Shown here: positions 51,901 to 60,264 of the stretch, in pieces
How the letters are laid out: the number at the start of each line of letters is the position of its first letter
Numbering within the stretch: position 1 is the stretch's first letter
DNA from: Sphingomonas sp. FARSPH
GTDB taxonomy: Bacteria; Pseudomonadota; Alphaproteobacteria; Sphingomonadales; Sphingomonadaceae
NCBI RefSeq assembly: GCF_003355005.1
Contig: NZ_CP029985.1
Coordinates: forward strand, 496,001-560,000
DNA length: 64,000 nucleotides
Direction of reading: 5' to 3'
Notes under the pieces: model-generated
The model's database searches: none
What the model saw: only the letters and a program-made list of their open reading frames with translations
Told to the model about the DNA's origin: nothing
Program-made: the position numbers and the translations under genes

Positions 51901-52356
51901 ATCGCCGCGCTGGGCCGCGCGCATTCGCTCGCCTCGCCGACCGGCGAGCAGCAGGCGATCTCGCTTGCCGGCCTCGTTGATGCGACGCTCGCGCCCTACC
52001 GCGACCATGCCGGGATCGAAATGACCGGACCGAACGTTCTTGTGTCGCGGGATTGCCTCTCCCCCCTCGCGCTGATGCTGCACGAATGGGCGACCAATTC
52101 CGTCAAATACGGCGCGTTGGGCGTCGGGCCGGACGGTCGTTTGACGATCGGCTGGCATCTGGAGGACGATGCGCTGGTGCTGGAATGGAACGAAAGCCGC
52201 CGGGCCGGCACGCAGATCACGCCCGGCAAGGGGTTCGGCACGTTGCTCGTCGACACCTCGGCGCGGCAACTCGGCGCATCGGTGACGCGCGAGATCGCCG
52301 ACGACCATTATCGCCTGTCGCTTTCCCTCCCGCGCGACGTCACCGTCGATGGCTGA
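48922..52356 (+). CDS. CheB-CheR-PAS-PAS-HWE hybrid sensor histidine kinase
   Basis: A 1144-residue cytoplasmic fusion. The CheB methylesterase domain (about 15-190) has Ser23 (GIGASAGG), His50 (VVQHLDP) and Asp142 (SGTGADG). The CheR methyltransferase (about 200-475) has the S-adenosylmethionine loop WIPGCSSGEEAYSIAMLF, NVTRFFRD and LLSCRNLLIYF. A long coiled coil (about 646-710, repeating NEEL units) leads to two PAS folds (about 712-830 and 832-950). The HWE kinase core has His960 (MNHRVKNLFAIVGGMV) and Asn1059 (HEWATNSVKYGALG). There is no attached receiver; the next gene supplies one. Confidence 0.92.
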   Translation: MPPHSADPAAQAADLPIVGIGASAGGLEALRDMLAAAHAPTGMAFVVVQHLDPNHESMLAQLLDRHTSLEVLQSEGGERLEADRVYIIPPGHGLAIRDGVLHLTDFAQPRGLRRPIDDFFVSLATDQQANAACVILSGTGADGTTGLRAIKEHGGVCVVQQPETARYDGMPLSAVGTGLVDFVKTPGDILGCLTAFFTRASGAGEADAAQASVVADHVDELCRVLRTAIGHDFSGYKRSTLIRRVERRMHVLGIETGRAYLDRVRRDSDECEALFRDLLINVTRFFRDAEFFETLRIKAVEPLLRDRAPDEDVRVWIPGCSSGEEAYSIAMLFAEAARTSGQPLAVQIFATDIDEQMLAIAREGTYPAAALADIPMPLRERYTILHADRFTIVPHIRDMIRFSNHSLVKDPPFSRIDLLSCRNLLIYFDDRLQQSIMPLFHYAVRPGGFLFLGPSESVGRFDHLFPAIDQQARLFQRSPGAPSYPIDLPGSLRHRTPRREREDRGVGGIGDESAVVRRLVDRYAPPALLLDQDGGILAAFGKLGRYFEFPVTRTGGSSAVTLARPGLRNVLGPLLRQARDEKKRHVARDVAVEGDFGTQTVEVICDPLADGTLLFVFRENGPFRPAQDRDLADLEPGDDHVEALEDELRLTRHRLRSAVEELETANEELKSSNEEMMSMNEELQSTNEELSTVNDELKGKVDQLTIANSDLRNFFETTSLAMIVVDADLRIRSFTEAATAIFPLKPTDRGRPLTDVTTRLATTDYLDDARKVAAGVEPTQRRVVSRDGRHVFSLRVLPYRTPAGGIDGATLLLTDITDALALERQLASERERLDLAVKAGGIGVWEYCPETGETILDGAERRLFGVGDTDPTHMDDLVARIDEQDRGHVEEALRRTASGTGDFEASFRVRLPDNEIRWIKGFGRLVADSRPARLVGVSIDVTPEYAVAETRELMLREMNHRVKNLFAIVGGMVTAASRSHDDVRTFANDLRERIAALGRAHSLASPTGEQQAISLAGLVDATLAPYRDHAGIEMTGPNVLVSRDCLSPLALMLHEWATNSVKYGALGVGPDGRLTIGWHLEDDALVLEWNESRRAGTQITPGKGFGTLLVDTSARQLGASVTREIADDHYRLSLSLPRDVTVDG

Positions 52357-52720
52357 CCGGGTGATGCTGGTCGAGGACGAATTGTTCGTCGCGCTCGATG
52401 TCCAGATGACCGTGGAGGACGCCGGGCTCGAGGTCGAGGGGCCATACACCTCGCTCGCCGAGGCAGAGGCTGCGCTCGCCCGGCTCGATCCGCACCGCCT
52501 GCTCTGCGCGATCCTCGACGTGCGGCTGCGCGACGGAGAGGTGTTTCCCGCCGCAGACCGGCTGAAGGCGGCGGGCGTGCCGATCATCTTCCATTCCGGC
52601 CACGCCGACCAGCAGGCCTTGCAAAGCCGCTACCCCGGCGCGCTCGTCTGCGGCAAGCCCTGCTCGCCCGGCACCTTGCGCAGCAGCATCCAGTCGATCG
52701 CCCAGCACGCGGCGGAATAA
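52349..52720 (+). CDS. Single-domain response regulator of the LOV/CheB-CheR kinase operon
   Basis: A 123-residue receiver domain. RVMLVEDELFVALDVQ gives the acidic pocket, Asp57 (CAILDVRLRDG) the phosphoacceptor and Lys103 (CGKPCSP) the conserved lysine; FHSGHAD holds the switch Ser. It overlaps the kinase gene by 8 bases, so it is its natural phosphorylation target. With no output domain it may act by protein interaction or as a phosphate sink. Confidence 0.9.
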   Translation: MADRVMLVEDELFVALDVQMTVEDAGLEVEGPYTSLAEAEAALARLDPHRLLCAILDVRLRDGEVFPAADRLKAAGVPIIFHSGHADQQALQSRYPGALVCGKPCSPGTLRSSIQSIAQHAAE

Positions 52721-52807
52721 GGCCGGGTCGAACCGGCGCACCGCCTTGTCTCCTCCCCGCGAGCGGGGACACACACCGATAACCTCGGCGACGTCGAAAA
52801 ATCGAAA

Positions 52808-52884
52808 TGGTCGGGGCGACAGGATTCGAACCTGCGACCCCCACACCCCCAGTGTGATGCGCTACCAGGCTGCGCTACGCCCCG
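52808..52884 (-). tRNA. tRNA-Pro (anticodon GGG)
   Basis: On the minus strand the acceptor stem CGGGGCG pairs with CGCCCCG, followed by encoded ACCA. The D arm is GCGCAGCCTGGTAGCGC, the anticodon loop CTGGGGG gives anticodon GGG, and the T arm contains GGTTCGAATCC. It is 77 bases including CCA. The non-coding stretch 52721-53085 holds this gene and otherwise only leader DNA of yajC. Confidence 0.96.
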
Positions 52885-53085
52885 ACCGATAGGTCCCGCC
52901 ACTTTGGATGCGCGGCCGGACCCGAGCGGCGGCCTGTAGGCGGCTCCGCGCGGCAACGCAACCGTCTTGTCGTCCGGTCGCGATCGCGGGCGCAAAGATT
53001 GCGTGTTCGCCCAAGCAATGCTAGCCCGCGGCGCTTCCTGTGCGGGGAAATCTTTTCCGCCGCCGATCAGTCATGCACGGACCAG

Positions 53086-53424
53086 ATGATCATCTCTCCC
53101 GCTTATGCCCAGGCCGCCGGCGGCGCCGCTGAATCGGGCGGCCTCGCCTCGTTCATCAGCCTCGCGCCGCTGTTCCTCGTCTTCATCGTCTTCTACTTCC
53201 TGATGATTCGCCCGCAGCAGAAGCGCGTGAAGCTACTGCAGCAGGCGGTCGAGGCGGTGAAGAAGAACGACACCGTCGTCACCGCCGGCGGCATCGTCGG
53301 CAAGGTGACCAAGGTCGAGGATCGCTTCGTCGAGGTCGAGATTGCGCCGACCGTGCGCGTCCGCGTCGTCAAGGCGACGCTGACCGAGGTAACCAGCGCC
53401 AATTCGAAGCCGGCGAACGACTGA
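53086..53424 (+). CDS. yajC: Preprotein translocase subunit YajC
   Basis: A 112-residue inner-membrane protein associated with SecDF. A single membrane segment (FISLAPLFLVFIVFYFLMI) is followed by RPQQKRVKLLQQAVEAVKKNDTVVTAGGIVGKV, the YajC hallmark. ATG 53086 (MIISPAYAQAAGG) is the usual start. Its TGA overlaps the secD ATG by one base. Confidence 0.95.
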   Translation: MIISPAYAQAAGGAAESGGLASFISLAPLFLVFIVFYFLMIRPQQKRVKLLQQAVEAVKKNDTVVTAGGIVGKVTKVEDRFVEVEIAPTVRVRVVKATLTEVTSANSKPAND

Positions 53425-55016
53425 TGCTGGACTTCCCCCGCTGGAAGGTCACCGCGATCTGGGCGTTGCTCGCGGTGCTCTGCGCGCTCGCCATCCCGAG
53501 CTTCTTCTCGGAAGAGCAGACGAAGGGCTGGCCGGTCCACCCGCGCATCAATCTGGGCCTCGACCTTGCCGGCGGCAGCTATCTGCTGCTCGAGGCGGAT
53601 ACGCAGGATCTCGCCAACAGCCGCATCGAGTCGATGCGCGACCAGATCCAGGGGGCGATGCGCAACGGCACGCCGCCGATCGCGATCGGCGACATCTCGA
53701 CGCGCGGCGGCCAGATCAGTTTCATGCTGCGCGACCCGACGCAGGTCGACGCCGCGCGCGAGCGGCTGCTCGGCATCACCGGCACCGGCGCCGGCATGAC
53801 CGGCCAGCGCGAATGGGACATCCAGGTCGTCGACACCAGCCGCTTCGTCGTCACGCCGACCAAGGCAGGGCTCGACCAGGCGGTGAAGACCGCGATGGAC
53901 GACACCACCGACGTCGTACGCAAGCGTATCGACGCGCTCGGCACGCGCGAACCGACGATCGTGCGCCAGGGCGACAACCGCATCGTCGTGCAGGTCCCCG
54001 GCCTCGACAATCCGCAGGCGCTGAAGGATCTGCTCGGCAAGACCGCGAAGCTCGAATTCAAGCTTGTCGACACCACCGCCAATCCGGCGGACGTCGCAAA
54101 GGGCATCGCACCGATCGGCAGCCAGGTGCTGCCCTATGCGACGCCCGGCCTGCCGCCGATCGCGGTCAAGCGCCAGGTCATCATATCGGGCGACATGCTC
54201 GCCGACGCGCGCCAGGCGTTCGACCAGCAGACCAACCAGCCCAACGTCCAGATCACCTTCAACGCCGCCGGCGGCAACCGCTTCGCGCGCATCACGCAGC
54301 AGAATGTCGGCAAGCCGTTCGCGATCATCGTCGATAACAAGGTGATCTCCGCGCCGAACATCAACGAACCCATCCTCGGCGGCTCCGCGGTCATCAACGG
54401 CGGCTTCACCGTCGATGGCGCGAACCAGCTCGCGATCGCGCTGCGCTCGGGCAAATTGTCGATCAACCTCAAGGTGATCGAGGAATCGACGATCTCGGCG
54501 AGCCTCGGCAAGGATTCGATTCACGCCGGCATCATCGCCTGCGCGGTCGCGGTGGCGCTCGTCGTCGCCTTCATGTTCCTGACCTATGGCCGCTTCGGCC
54601 TCTACGCCAACCTCGCCGTCGTCATCAACGTGTTCGTCATCCTCGGCGTGCTCGCCGTGCTGCACGGCACGCTGACGCTGCCGGGCATCGCGGGCTTCGT
54701 GCTGACGATCGGCACCGCGGTCGACGCCAACGTGCTGATCAACGAGCGTATCCGCGAGGAACGCCGCCGCGGGCGCAGCGTCGTGCAGGCGGTGGAATTG
54801 GGCTACAAGGAAGCCAGCCGCACGATCTTCGAGGCGAACGTCACGCACGCCATTTCCGGCGTCATCATGTTCGTGCTCGGCTCCGGCCCGGTGAAGGGCT
54901 TCGCGGTCGTGCTGCTGATCGGCATCTGCACGTCGGTGTTCACCGCCGTCACCTTCACGCGCATGCTCGTCGCGCTGTGGATCCGGCGCAACAAGCCCAA
55001 GACGATCAACATCTGA
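53424..55016 (+). CDS. secD: Protein translocase subunit SecD
   Basis: A 530-residue inner-membrane protein using the proton gradient to complete Sec export. The N-terminal membrane segment is followed by the D1 motif INLGLDLAGGSYLLLE. A large periplasmic domain (about 60-360) follows, then five C-terminal membrane segments with GIIACAVAVALVVAFMFLTY and GTAVDANVLINERIREE (D4-type motif). It lies between yajC and secF in the standard order. Confidence 0.96.
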   Translation: MLDFPRWKVTAIWALLAVLCALAIPSFFSEEQTKGWPVHPRINLGLDLAGGSYLLLEADTQDLANSRIESMRDQIQGAMRNGTPPIAIGDISTRGGQISFMLRDPTQVDAARERLLGITGTGAGMTGQREWDIQVVDTSRFVVTPTKAGLDQAVKTAMDDTTDVVRKRIDALGTREPTIVRQGDNRIVVQVPGLDNPQALKDLLGKTAKLEFKLVDTTANPADVAKGIAPIGSQVLPYATPGLPPIAVKRQVIISGDMLADARQAFDQQTNQPNVQITFNAAGGNRFARITQQNVGKPFAIIVDNKVISAPNINEPILGGSAVINGGFTVDGANQLAIALRSGKLSINLKVIEESTISASLGKDSIHAGIIACAVAVALVVAFMFLTYGRFGLYANLAVVINVFVILGVLAVLHGTLTLPGIAGFVLTIGTAVDANVLINERIREERRRGRSVVQAVELGYKEASRTIFEANVTHAISGVIMFVLGSGPVKGFAVVLLIGICTSVFTAVTFTRMLVALWIRRNKPKTINI

Positions 55017-55031
55017 TCGGGGACCAGACAC

Positions 55032-56003
55032 ATGAAACTCCTCAAAATCGTCCCCGACAACACCAACATCGACTTCGTGCGCCTGCGCGGCTGGGCCTTC
55101 GGGCTTACCCTGCTGCTCAGCGTGCTCGCGGTCGGCGTCACCTTGGTGAAGGGCCTAAACTTCGGCGTCGATTTCGCCGGCGGCCTCTCGATCGAGGAAC
55201 GCTTCGTCACGCCGCCCGCGGAGGACAAGGTACGCAGCGTCGTCAACGGCCTGGGCGTCGGCGAAGCCTCGCTCCAGCAGCTCGCCGATCCGCGGTCGCT
55301 CACCATCCTGCTCCCCGTGCAGGATGGCGCGGACGAAGGCGCGACCAACGCCGTCGTCAAGAAGGTCGAGACCGCGCTGGCGCAGGCCTTCCCCGGCGCG
55401 ACCTTCTCGCGCTATTCGACCGTGTCGGGCAAGGTGTCGGGCGAGTTGATCCGCCACGGCGTGCTCGCGGTCGTGCTCGCGATCATCGGCATCGGCCTGT
55501 TCGCGATCTTCCGCTTCGAATGGCAGTTCGGCGTGTCGACGATCGTCGCGATCGTCCACGATCTGCTGATGACGCTCGGCTTCTTCGCGATCACGCGGTT
55601 CGAATTCGACCTCAACATCGTCGCCGCGGTGCTGACCATCATCGGCTATTCGATCAACGACAAGATCGTCATCGACGACCGCATCCGCGAGAACATGCGC
55701 CGCTATCGCAAGATGGAGATGCGCGAGATCATCAACCTGTCGGTCAACGAGACCCTTCCCCGGACAGTGATGACCTCGGTCACCATCCTGCTCGCGCTCG
55801 TCGCGATGCTGCTGCTCGGCGGCCACGTGCTGCGCGGCTTCACCGCGGCGATGATCCTGGGCATCGTCGTCGGCACCTATTCGTCGATCTACGTGTCGTC
55901 GTCGCTGCTCATCACGCTCGGCCTGCGCGCCGATCCGCGCGCCGACAAGCCGTCGCAGAGCCCGATCGACAACGCCGAGCGCGTCGGCCCGCGCGACCGC
56001 TGA
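55032..56003 (+). CDS. secF: Protein translocase subunit SecF
   Basis: A 323-residue partner of SecD. FGVDFAGGLSIEERF is the N-terminal conserved motif. Six membrane segments include FRFEWQFGVSTIVAIVHDLLMTLGFF and NIVAAVLTIIGYSINDKIVIDDRIREN. It starts 15 bases after secD. The C-terminus (DPRADKPSQSPIDNAERV) is soluble and basic. Confidence 0.96.
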   Translation: MKLLKIVPDNTNIDFVRLRGWAFGLTLLLSVLAVGVTLVKGLNFGVDFAGGLSIEERFVTPPAEDKVRSVVNGLGVGEASLQQLADPRSLTILLPVQDGADEGATNAVVKKVETALAQAFPGATFSRYSTVSGKVSGELIRHGVLAVVLAIIGIGLFAIFRFEWQFGVSTIVAIVHDLLMTLGFFAITRFEFDLNIVAAVLTIIGYSINDKIVIDDRIRENMRRYRKMEMREIINLSVNETLPRTVMTSVTILLALVAMLLLGGHVLRGFTAAMILGIVVGTYSSIYVSSSLLITLGLRADPRADKPSQSPIDNAERVGPRDR

Positions 56004-56008
56004 CGCCG

Positions 56009-56380
56009 ATGAAGATGGCGCGCGAGGGGCAGGCCGGCGGGCCGATCGTCCGCGGTTTCGCCGGCAACGGCTTTCGGGTCGAGGACACCGCCTATCGCGC
56101 GCTGCTGATGACCGTCGAGCGCGCGGCGGACTGGTCGCCGCCCGCGCTTGCCGACCTCGACGAGGCGGCGCTCGCGCCGCTGCTCGATCCCGCGCCGGAA
56201 TTCGTCCTGATCGGCACCGGCGCGGCGCTGGTGCGCCCGCCGGTCGCGCTTGTCGCCGCGCTCGAGGCGCGCGGCATCGGGGTGGAGGCGATGGACAGCC
56301 GCGCCGCCGCGCGCGCCTGGGGCGTGCTGCGCAGCGAGGGCCGGCGGATCGCCGCGGCGCTCTACCCGCTCGACGCCTGA
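56009..56380 (+). CDS. Mth938/NDUFAF3-like (DUF498) protein
   Basis: A 123-residue protein with the Mth938-like fold: GPIVRGFAGNGFRVEDTAYRALLMT, FVLIGTGAALVRPP and ALEARGIGVEAMDSRAAARAW. Relatives in alphaproteobacteria sit next to secDF, and the mitochondrial homologue assists complex I assembly. Bacterial function is unsettled. ATG 56009 or 56015 could be the start. Its last 19 bases overlap the convergent glycosyltransferase gene. Confidence 0.82.
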   Translation: MKMAREGQAGGPIVRGFAGNGFRVEDTAYRALLMTVERAADWSPPALADLDEAALAPLLDPAPEFVLIGTGAALVRPPVALVAALEARGIGVEAMDSRAAARAWGVLRSEGRRIAAALYPLDA

Positions 56381-57546
56381 CCGGCGCGCGCGACCAGGTC
56401 GCGCAGATGCGCGGCCAGCGCCGCGCCGTTCGCCGCCCAGCTGAACCCCGCCGCCGTCTGCGCCACCGCGTCCGGCGCGGGCGGGTCGTCCAGGATCGCG
56501 CCGATCGCCGCCGCGAAGGCCTGCGCATCGCGCGCGACGATCCGCCCCGCCGCCGGGCGCGTCACCACCTCGCGCGCGCCGCCCGCATCGGGTATGACGA
56601 TGGGCGTCCCGCAGGCGATCGATTCGACCCAGGCGTTCGCCAGACCTTCCGACGACGACGCCAGCGCCATCACGTCCGCCGCCGCGAGCAGGTCGGGCAA
56701 GGCGTCATGCGCCACACCCCCCAGCAGCGTCACGCGATCCGCCACCCCCAGCCGCGCGGCGTGCGCCGCCAGCCGCGCCGCCTCCGGCCCCTCTCCCGCG
56801 ATGCGCAGCGCAACGGCGGGTAGCCGCGCGACCGCGTCGATGACGATGTCGTGCCCCTTGCGCGGGATCAGCGCGCCGAGCGACACGACGAGCGGGCCGT
56901 CGACGCCCAGCCCGGCCTTCAGCGCCGCGCGGTCGCCGGGCCTGAACCGATCGGCGTCGATGCCGGTATGGTGCACGCGGATGCGCGCCGCCGGCATCCC
57001 GATCGCCGCCATGTCGTCGCGCATCGCGCCGCACACCGCGAGCAGCCCGTCCGCCGCTGCGCCCGCACCGCGCACCTGCGCGGCGGTCGCCGGGGCATGC
57101 CCCCAGTGATGGATGTCCGCGCCGCGCGCCTTGATCGACACCGGCACGCCGTATCGCCTGCCCAGCGCCACCGCGGCCGGCCCGTCGGGAAAGAAGAAGG
57201 AGGCGTCGATCACGTCGAACGCGAAGTCGCGCCGCACCGCGTCCAGCACCGGCACGAGTGCGCGCGTTAGCGCCGCGGCATGCCACCGCCCGCCCGTCCC
57301 CGGCAGCGTCGTGAAGCGCGGCCGCCGCACGTCGAGGTCTGCCCACGTCTCATGGTTCGGCAACGCCGCCAGCGCGGGGTGCGTAAAGCGCGCCAGCGCC
57401 CACGGGGGCAACCCGACCGGCGCGACGACGCGCACCGCGACATCGGGCTGCGCCGCCAGCGCCGCGGTCTGCTTCGCGACGAACTGCCCGAAATTCGGCC
57501 GGCTCGCATCGGGAAACAGCGTGGAAAGCGTCAGCACGCGTAGCAT
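56362..57546 (-). CDS. Glycosyltransferase family 4
   Basis: A 394-residue GT-B-fold transferase. The N-terminal acceptor domain starts MLRVLTLSTLFPDASRPNFGQFV. The donor domain has VVSLGALIPRKGHDIVIDAVARL, LRIAGEGPEAARL and the nucleotide-sugar loop SSSEGLANAWVESIACGTPIVI with its E-x7-E acid. It probably adds a hexose in exopolysaccharide or glycolipid synthesis. It is 36 bases before the mannose-6-phosphate isomerase stop on the same strand, so the two may be co-transcribed. Confidence 0.87.
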   Translation of the reverse strand: MLRVLTLSTLFPDASRPNFGQFVAKQTAALAAQPDVAVRVVAPVGLPPWALARFTHPALAALPNHETWADLDVRRPRFTTLPGTGGRWHAAALTRALVPVLDAVRRDFAFDVIDASFFFPDGPAAVALGRRYGVPVSIKARGADIHHWGHAPATAAQVRGAGAAADGLLAVCGAMRDDMAAIGMPAARIRVHHTGIDADRFRPGDRAALKAGLGVDGPLVVSLGALIPRKGHDIVIDAVARLPAVALRIAGEGPEAARLAAHAARLGVADRVTLLGGVAHDALPDLLAAADVMALASSSEGLANAWVESIACGTPIVIPDAGGAREVVTRPAAGRIVARDAQAFAAAIGAILDDPPAPDAVAQTAAGFSWAANGAALAAHLRDLVARAGQASSG

Positions 57547-57582
57547 GAAGCTCTCCCTACCCTGCTGCCGGTTAACGGTGCG

Positions 57583-58407
57583 TCATGCCAGCCGCTTCGT
57601 CCCCGGATAGGCGAACAGCATGTCCGCCTCGCCCTCCGCCGCGATCGTCTCGCTGCCCGTCACCGTCACACACTCGCCCGCCTTGAACGCGACGTCGGCG
57701 ACGACCCCCGATCCGCTGATCGGTACCAGCCAGCCCGTCGTGCCTTCCGGCAGATCGACCGCGCGGCCACCCGTCCAGCGCTCCAGCACGAACTTCGGCC
57801 CTTCGACCAGGATCGTGCGGCCCGGCTCCACCTCGCCCGGCGACGTGATTGGCTGGTACGGCTCCAGATGCGCGACGTCGACACCGTCCTTCAGATGCAG
57901 TTCGCGGTCGCTGCCGTAATCGTACAGGCGATATGTCGTCTCCGAATTCTGCTGCACCTCGATCAGCGTCAGCCCGCCGCCGATCGCGTGGATCGTGCCC
58001 GATGGCGCGTAATAGAAATCGCCCGCCTTCACCGGCACCCAGTCGAGGTCCGATTCGATCGTCCCGTCCTTCGCATCGGCGCGAAGCGTCTCCTTGTCGA
58101 TCGGCGCCTTGGGACCCAGCGCGATCGTCGAATCGGGCCGCGCCGCCAGGATCGTCCAGCATTCGTCCTTGCCCCGCGGCAGCCCACGCGCATGCGCCTG
58201 TTCGTCGTCGGGATGCACCTGCACCGACAGTTTCTGCCCGGTGAACAGATATTTGATCAGCAGCTCGGGCGTCGTGTCGCCCGGCTCCTGAAACCAGATC
58301 TCGCCCACCGGCTCGCCGCCCTCGGGCGCGTCGGCGAAACCGAATCCCAGGTCGTGGCGCCCCCACGGCTTCTCGACGCGGTGGGTGTGGAGCAACGTGG
58401 CGGGCAT
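57583..58407 (-). CDS. manA: Mannose-6-phosphate isomerase, class I
   Basis: A 274-residue cupin metalloenzyme linking fructose 6-phosphate to mannose 6-phosphate for GDP-mannose synthesis. KYLFTGQKLSVQVHPDDEQA supplies two zinc ligands, GKDECWTILAA another, and FYYAPSGTIHAIGGGLTLIEVQQ the His of the second cupin strand. It is the short form (about 270 residues) typical of alphaproteobacteria. It is upstream of the glycosyltransferase, fitting polysaccharide precursor supply. Confidence 0.9.
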   Translation of the reverse strand: MPATLLHTHRVEKPWGRHDLGFGFADAPEGGEPVGEIWFQEPGDTTPELLIKYLFTGQKLSVQVHPDDEQAHARGLPRGKDECWTILAARPDSTIALGPKAPIDKETLRADAKDGTIESDLDWVPVKAGDFYYAPSGTIHAIGGGLTLIEVQQNSETTYRLYDYGSDRELHLKDGVDVAHLEPYQPITSPGEVEPGRTILVEGPKFVLERWTGGRAVDLPEGTTGWLVPISGSGVVADVAFKAGECVTVTGSETIAAEGEADMLFAYPGTKRLA

Positions 58408-58502
58408 CTGGGGTCCTTTCGAAAGGCGTAAAAATCGCGGGCTGCAACGAACGAGGATAGGGATTGTTCGCTGGCTCCCGCTTACGCTAAGAGCCGTAGC
58501 CG

Positions 58503-59450
58503 ATGCGTATCCCCCAGTCCAAGGCGCTTGCCGCCGCGCTCATCGTCGCCCTCGCCCTTCCGATGGCGGGGTGCGCGCGCAATCGCGCCAAGAACGACCT
58601 GCCCTATGTCGCGCGCGACGTCGGCACGCTCTATTCGACCGCGAAGCGCCGGCTCGACCAGGGCCGCTACAAGGAGGCCGCGCAGCTGTTCGACGAGGTG
58701 GAGCGCCAGCACCCCTATTCGATCTGGGCCCGCCGCGCGCAGCTGATGAGCGCGTTCAGCTATTATCTCGACCGCGACTACACCAAGTCGATCCAGTCGG
58801 CGCAGCGCTTCATCTCCGTCCACCCGGGCAACCGCGACGCGCCCTACGCCTATTATCTCGTCGCGCTGAGCTATTACGAACAGATCCGCGACGTCACGCG
58901 CGACCAGAAGATCACGCGCCAGGCGCTCGACGCGCTGGGCGAACTGACCCGCCGCTATCCCAACACGCGCTACGCGTCCGACGCGCGGCTGAAGATGGAC
59001 CTCGTCATCGACCATCTCGCCGGCAAGGAGATGGAGGTCGGCCGTTTCTACGAGGTGCGCGGCCAGTGGCTCGCCGCGACGCTGCGCTTCCGCACCGTCG
59101 TCGACAAATACCAGACGACGACGCACATCCCCGAAGCGCTGATGCGCCTCACCGAAAGCTATCTCGCCATGGGCCTGCCCGGCGAGGCGCAAAAGGCGAC
59201 CGCGGTGCTCGGCGCCAATTATCCCGGCACCGACTGGTACCAGCACGCCTACAAGCTGATGGAAGAGCATCCGTACAAGCCGACCGCGGCGGTCGCCGCG
59301 GGCCAGCCGATCGTGCCCGTCGGCACGCCGGGCGCCTCCCCCACGATGCCCGGCGAATCGCGAAAGGCCGGCGCCCCCAGCGCGACCAGCGCCGGCCCCA
59401 GCCCGGTCGGCCCGGCGGGCAGCACCAGCGCGGGACGCCCGACGAACTGA
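58503..59450 (+). CDS. bamD: Outer-membrane protein assembly factor BamD
   Basis: A 315-residue lipoprotein of the BAM complex. Signal and lipobox LPMAGC place Cys24 as the lipidated residue. TPR-like repeats run from about 40 to 260 (RLDQGRYKEAAQLFDEVERQHPYSIWARRA, YYLDRDYTKSIQSAQRFISVHPGNRDAPYAYYLVALSYYEQI). A Pro/Ala/Gly-rich tail of about 50 residues is disordered. The recN gene follows in the usual order, but here only after a 1.2-kb AT-rich island. Confidence 0.94.
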   Translation: MRIPQSKALAAALIVALALPMAGCARNRAKNDLPYVARDVGTLYSTAKRRLDQGRYKEAAQLFDEVERQHPYSIWARRAQLMSAFSYYLDRDYTKSIQSAQRFISVHPGNRDAPYAYYLVALSYYEQIRDVTRDQKITRQALDALGELTRRYPNTRYASDARLKMDLVIDHLAGKEMEVGRFYEVRGQWLAATLRFRTVVDKYQTTTHIPEALMRLTESYLAMGLPGEAQKATAVLGANYPGTDWYQHAYKLMEEHPYKPTAAVAAGQPIVPVGTPGASPTMPGESRKAGAPSATSAGPSPVGPAGSTSAGRPTN

Positions 59451-59696
59451 GCGAGCGATGACGAAGCATCGCGTCGCTAGAAGATAGCAGCCACATCCGC
59501 CGACAAGCTCGTCGCCGTCCTAATTCCATACGCGTACATGGCCGAGCGGGGTCGCCATAAAGTTTATTTATATCGCCGGATCGATTTACTAATGGCCTTC
59601 TTTATAGGCTCGAGACGCGCGAAATTGGGCATTGAGTGCGCCCAGTGGGCCAAATTTAGCTTGGCCACCACTCTTCAAAGGAGATCATAATTTTAC

Positions 59697-59810
59697 ATGC
59701 GACTAGCAGTAACGCGAATACTGTCATTTGCTCTTCTAATGGTCACCAGAAGCTCTAGGTTGATTTCGATTCTCAGAAACCCAATGCTCGCGCTATTCGC
59801 CTGTTACTAG
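59697..59810 (+). CDS. Possible 37-residue peptide
   Basis: MRLAVTRILSFALLMVTRSS begins a short ORF preceded by AAAGGAG (59679-59685), 11 bases before the ATG. A hydrophobic N-terminus suggests a signal-like segment, but the reading frame ends soon after. It may be the start of a decayed exported protein rather than a functional peptide. Confidence 0.2.
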   Translation: MRLAVTRILSFALLMVTRSSRLISILRNPMLALFACY

Positions 59811-59973
59811 GGTACACGCTCCCGACGATAGATGGAGTAAGGGCCGTTTAGCCACAAAGGTTGAATGCCTTCAAACTGGTCCAGTTCTCCAGTTGACCGC
59901 AAGCTGCGGATTTATAATCTCGTAGAGAGGCCAATTCACACGAACAACCCCATAGGCCTCCGGGAGATCGATA

Positions 59974-60165
<192 letters not shown>

Positions 60166-60170
60166 ACGCA

Positions 60171-60198
60171 GGTCCGCGAAGACTGCCCTTCGCGGACC
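60171..60198 (+). terminator. Stem-loop after the polyproline ORF
   Basis: GGTCCGCGAAG (60171-60181) and CTTCGCGGACC (60188-60198) form a perfect 11-bp stem around ACTGCC, five bases past the stop codon. No T run follows, so termination may be inefficient or the stem may protect the transcript. Confidence 0.55.
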
Positions 60199-60264
60199 AC
60201 CCTAAACGTCGTTCATTTCATGCGTATCGCAACTAAGCATTTTAGGTCAAAAATTGACTTATTA

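Noticed and set aside
49951..52587. 878-codon minus-strand frame opposite the CheB-CheR-HWE kinase
   Set aside because: The plus-strand product has all catalytic motifs in order; the antisense translation is Arg/Asp/Val-rich with no recognisable fold.
59454..59471. GCGATG/CATCGC stem just after bamD considered as a terminator
   Set aside because: Six-base stem, six-base loop and no T tract; too weak to call.
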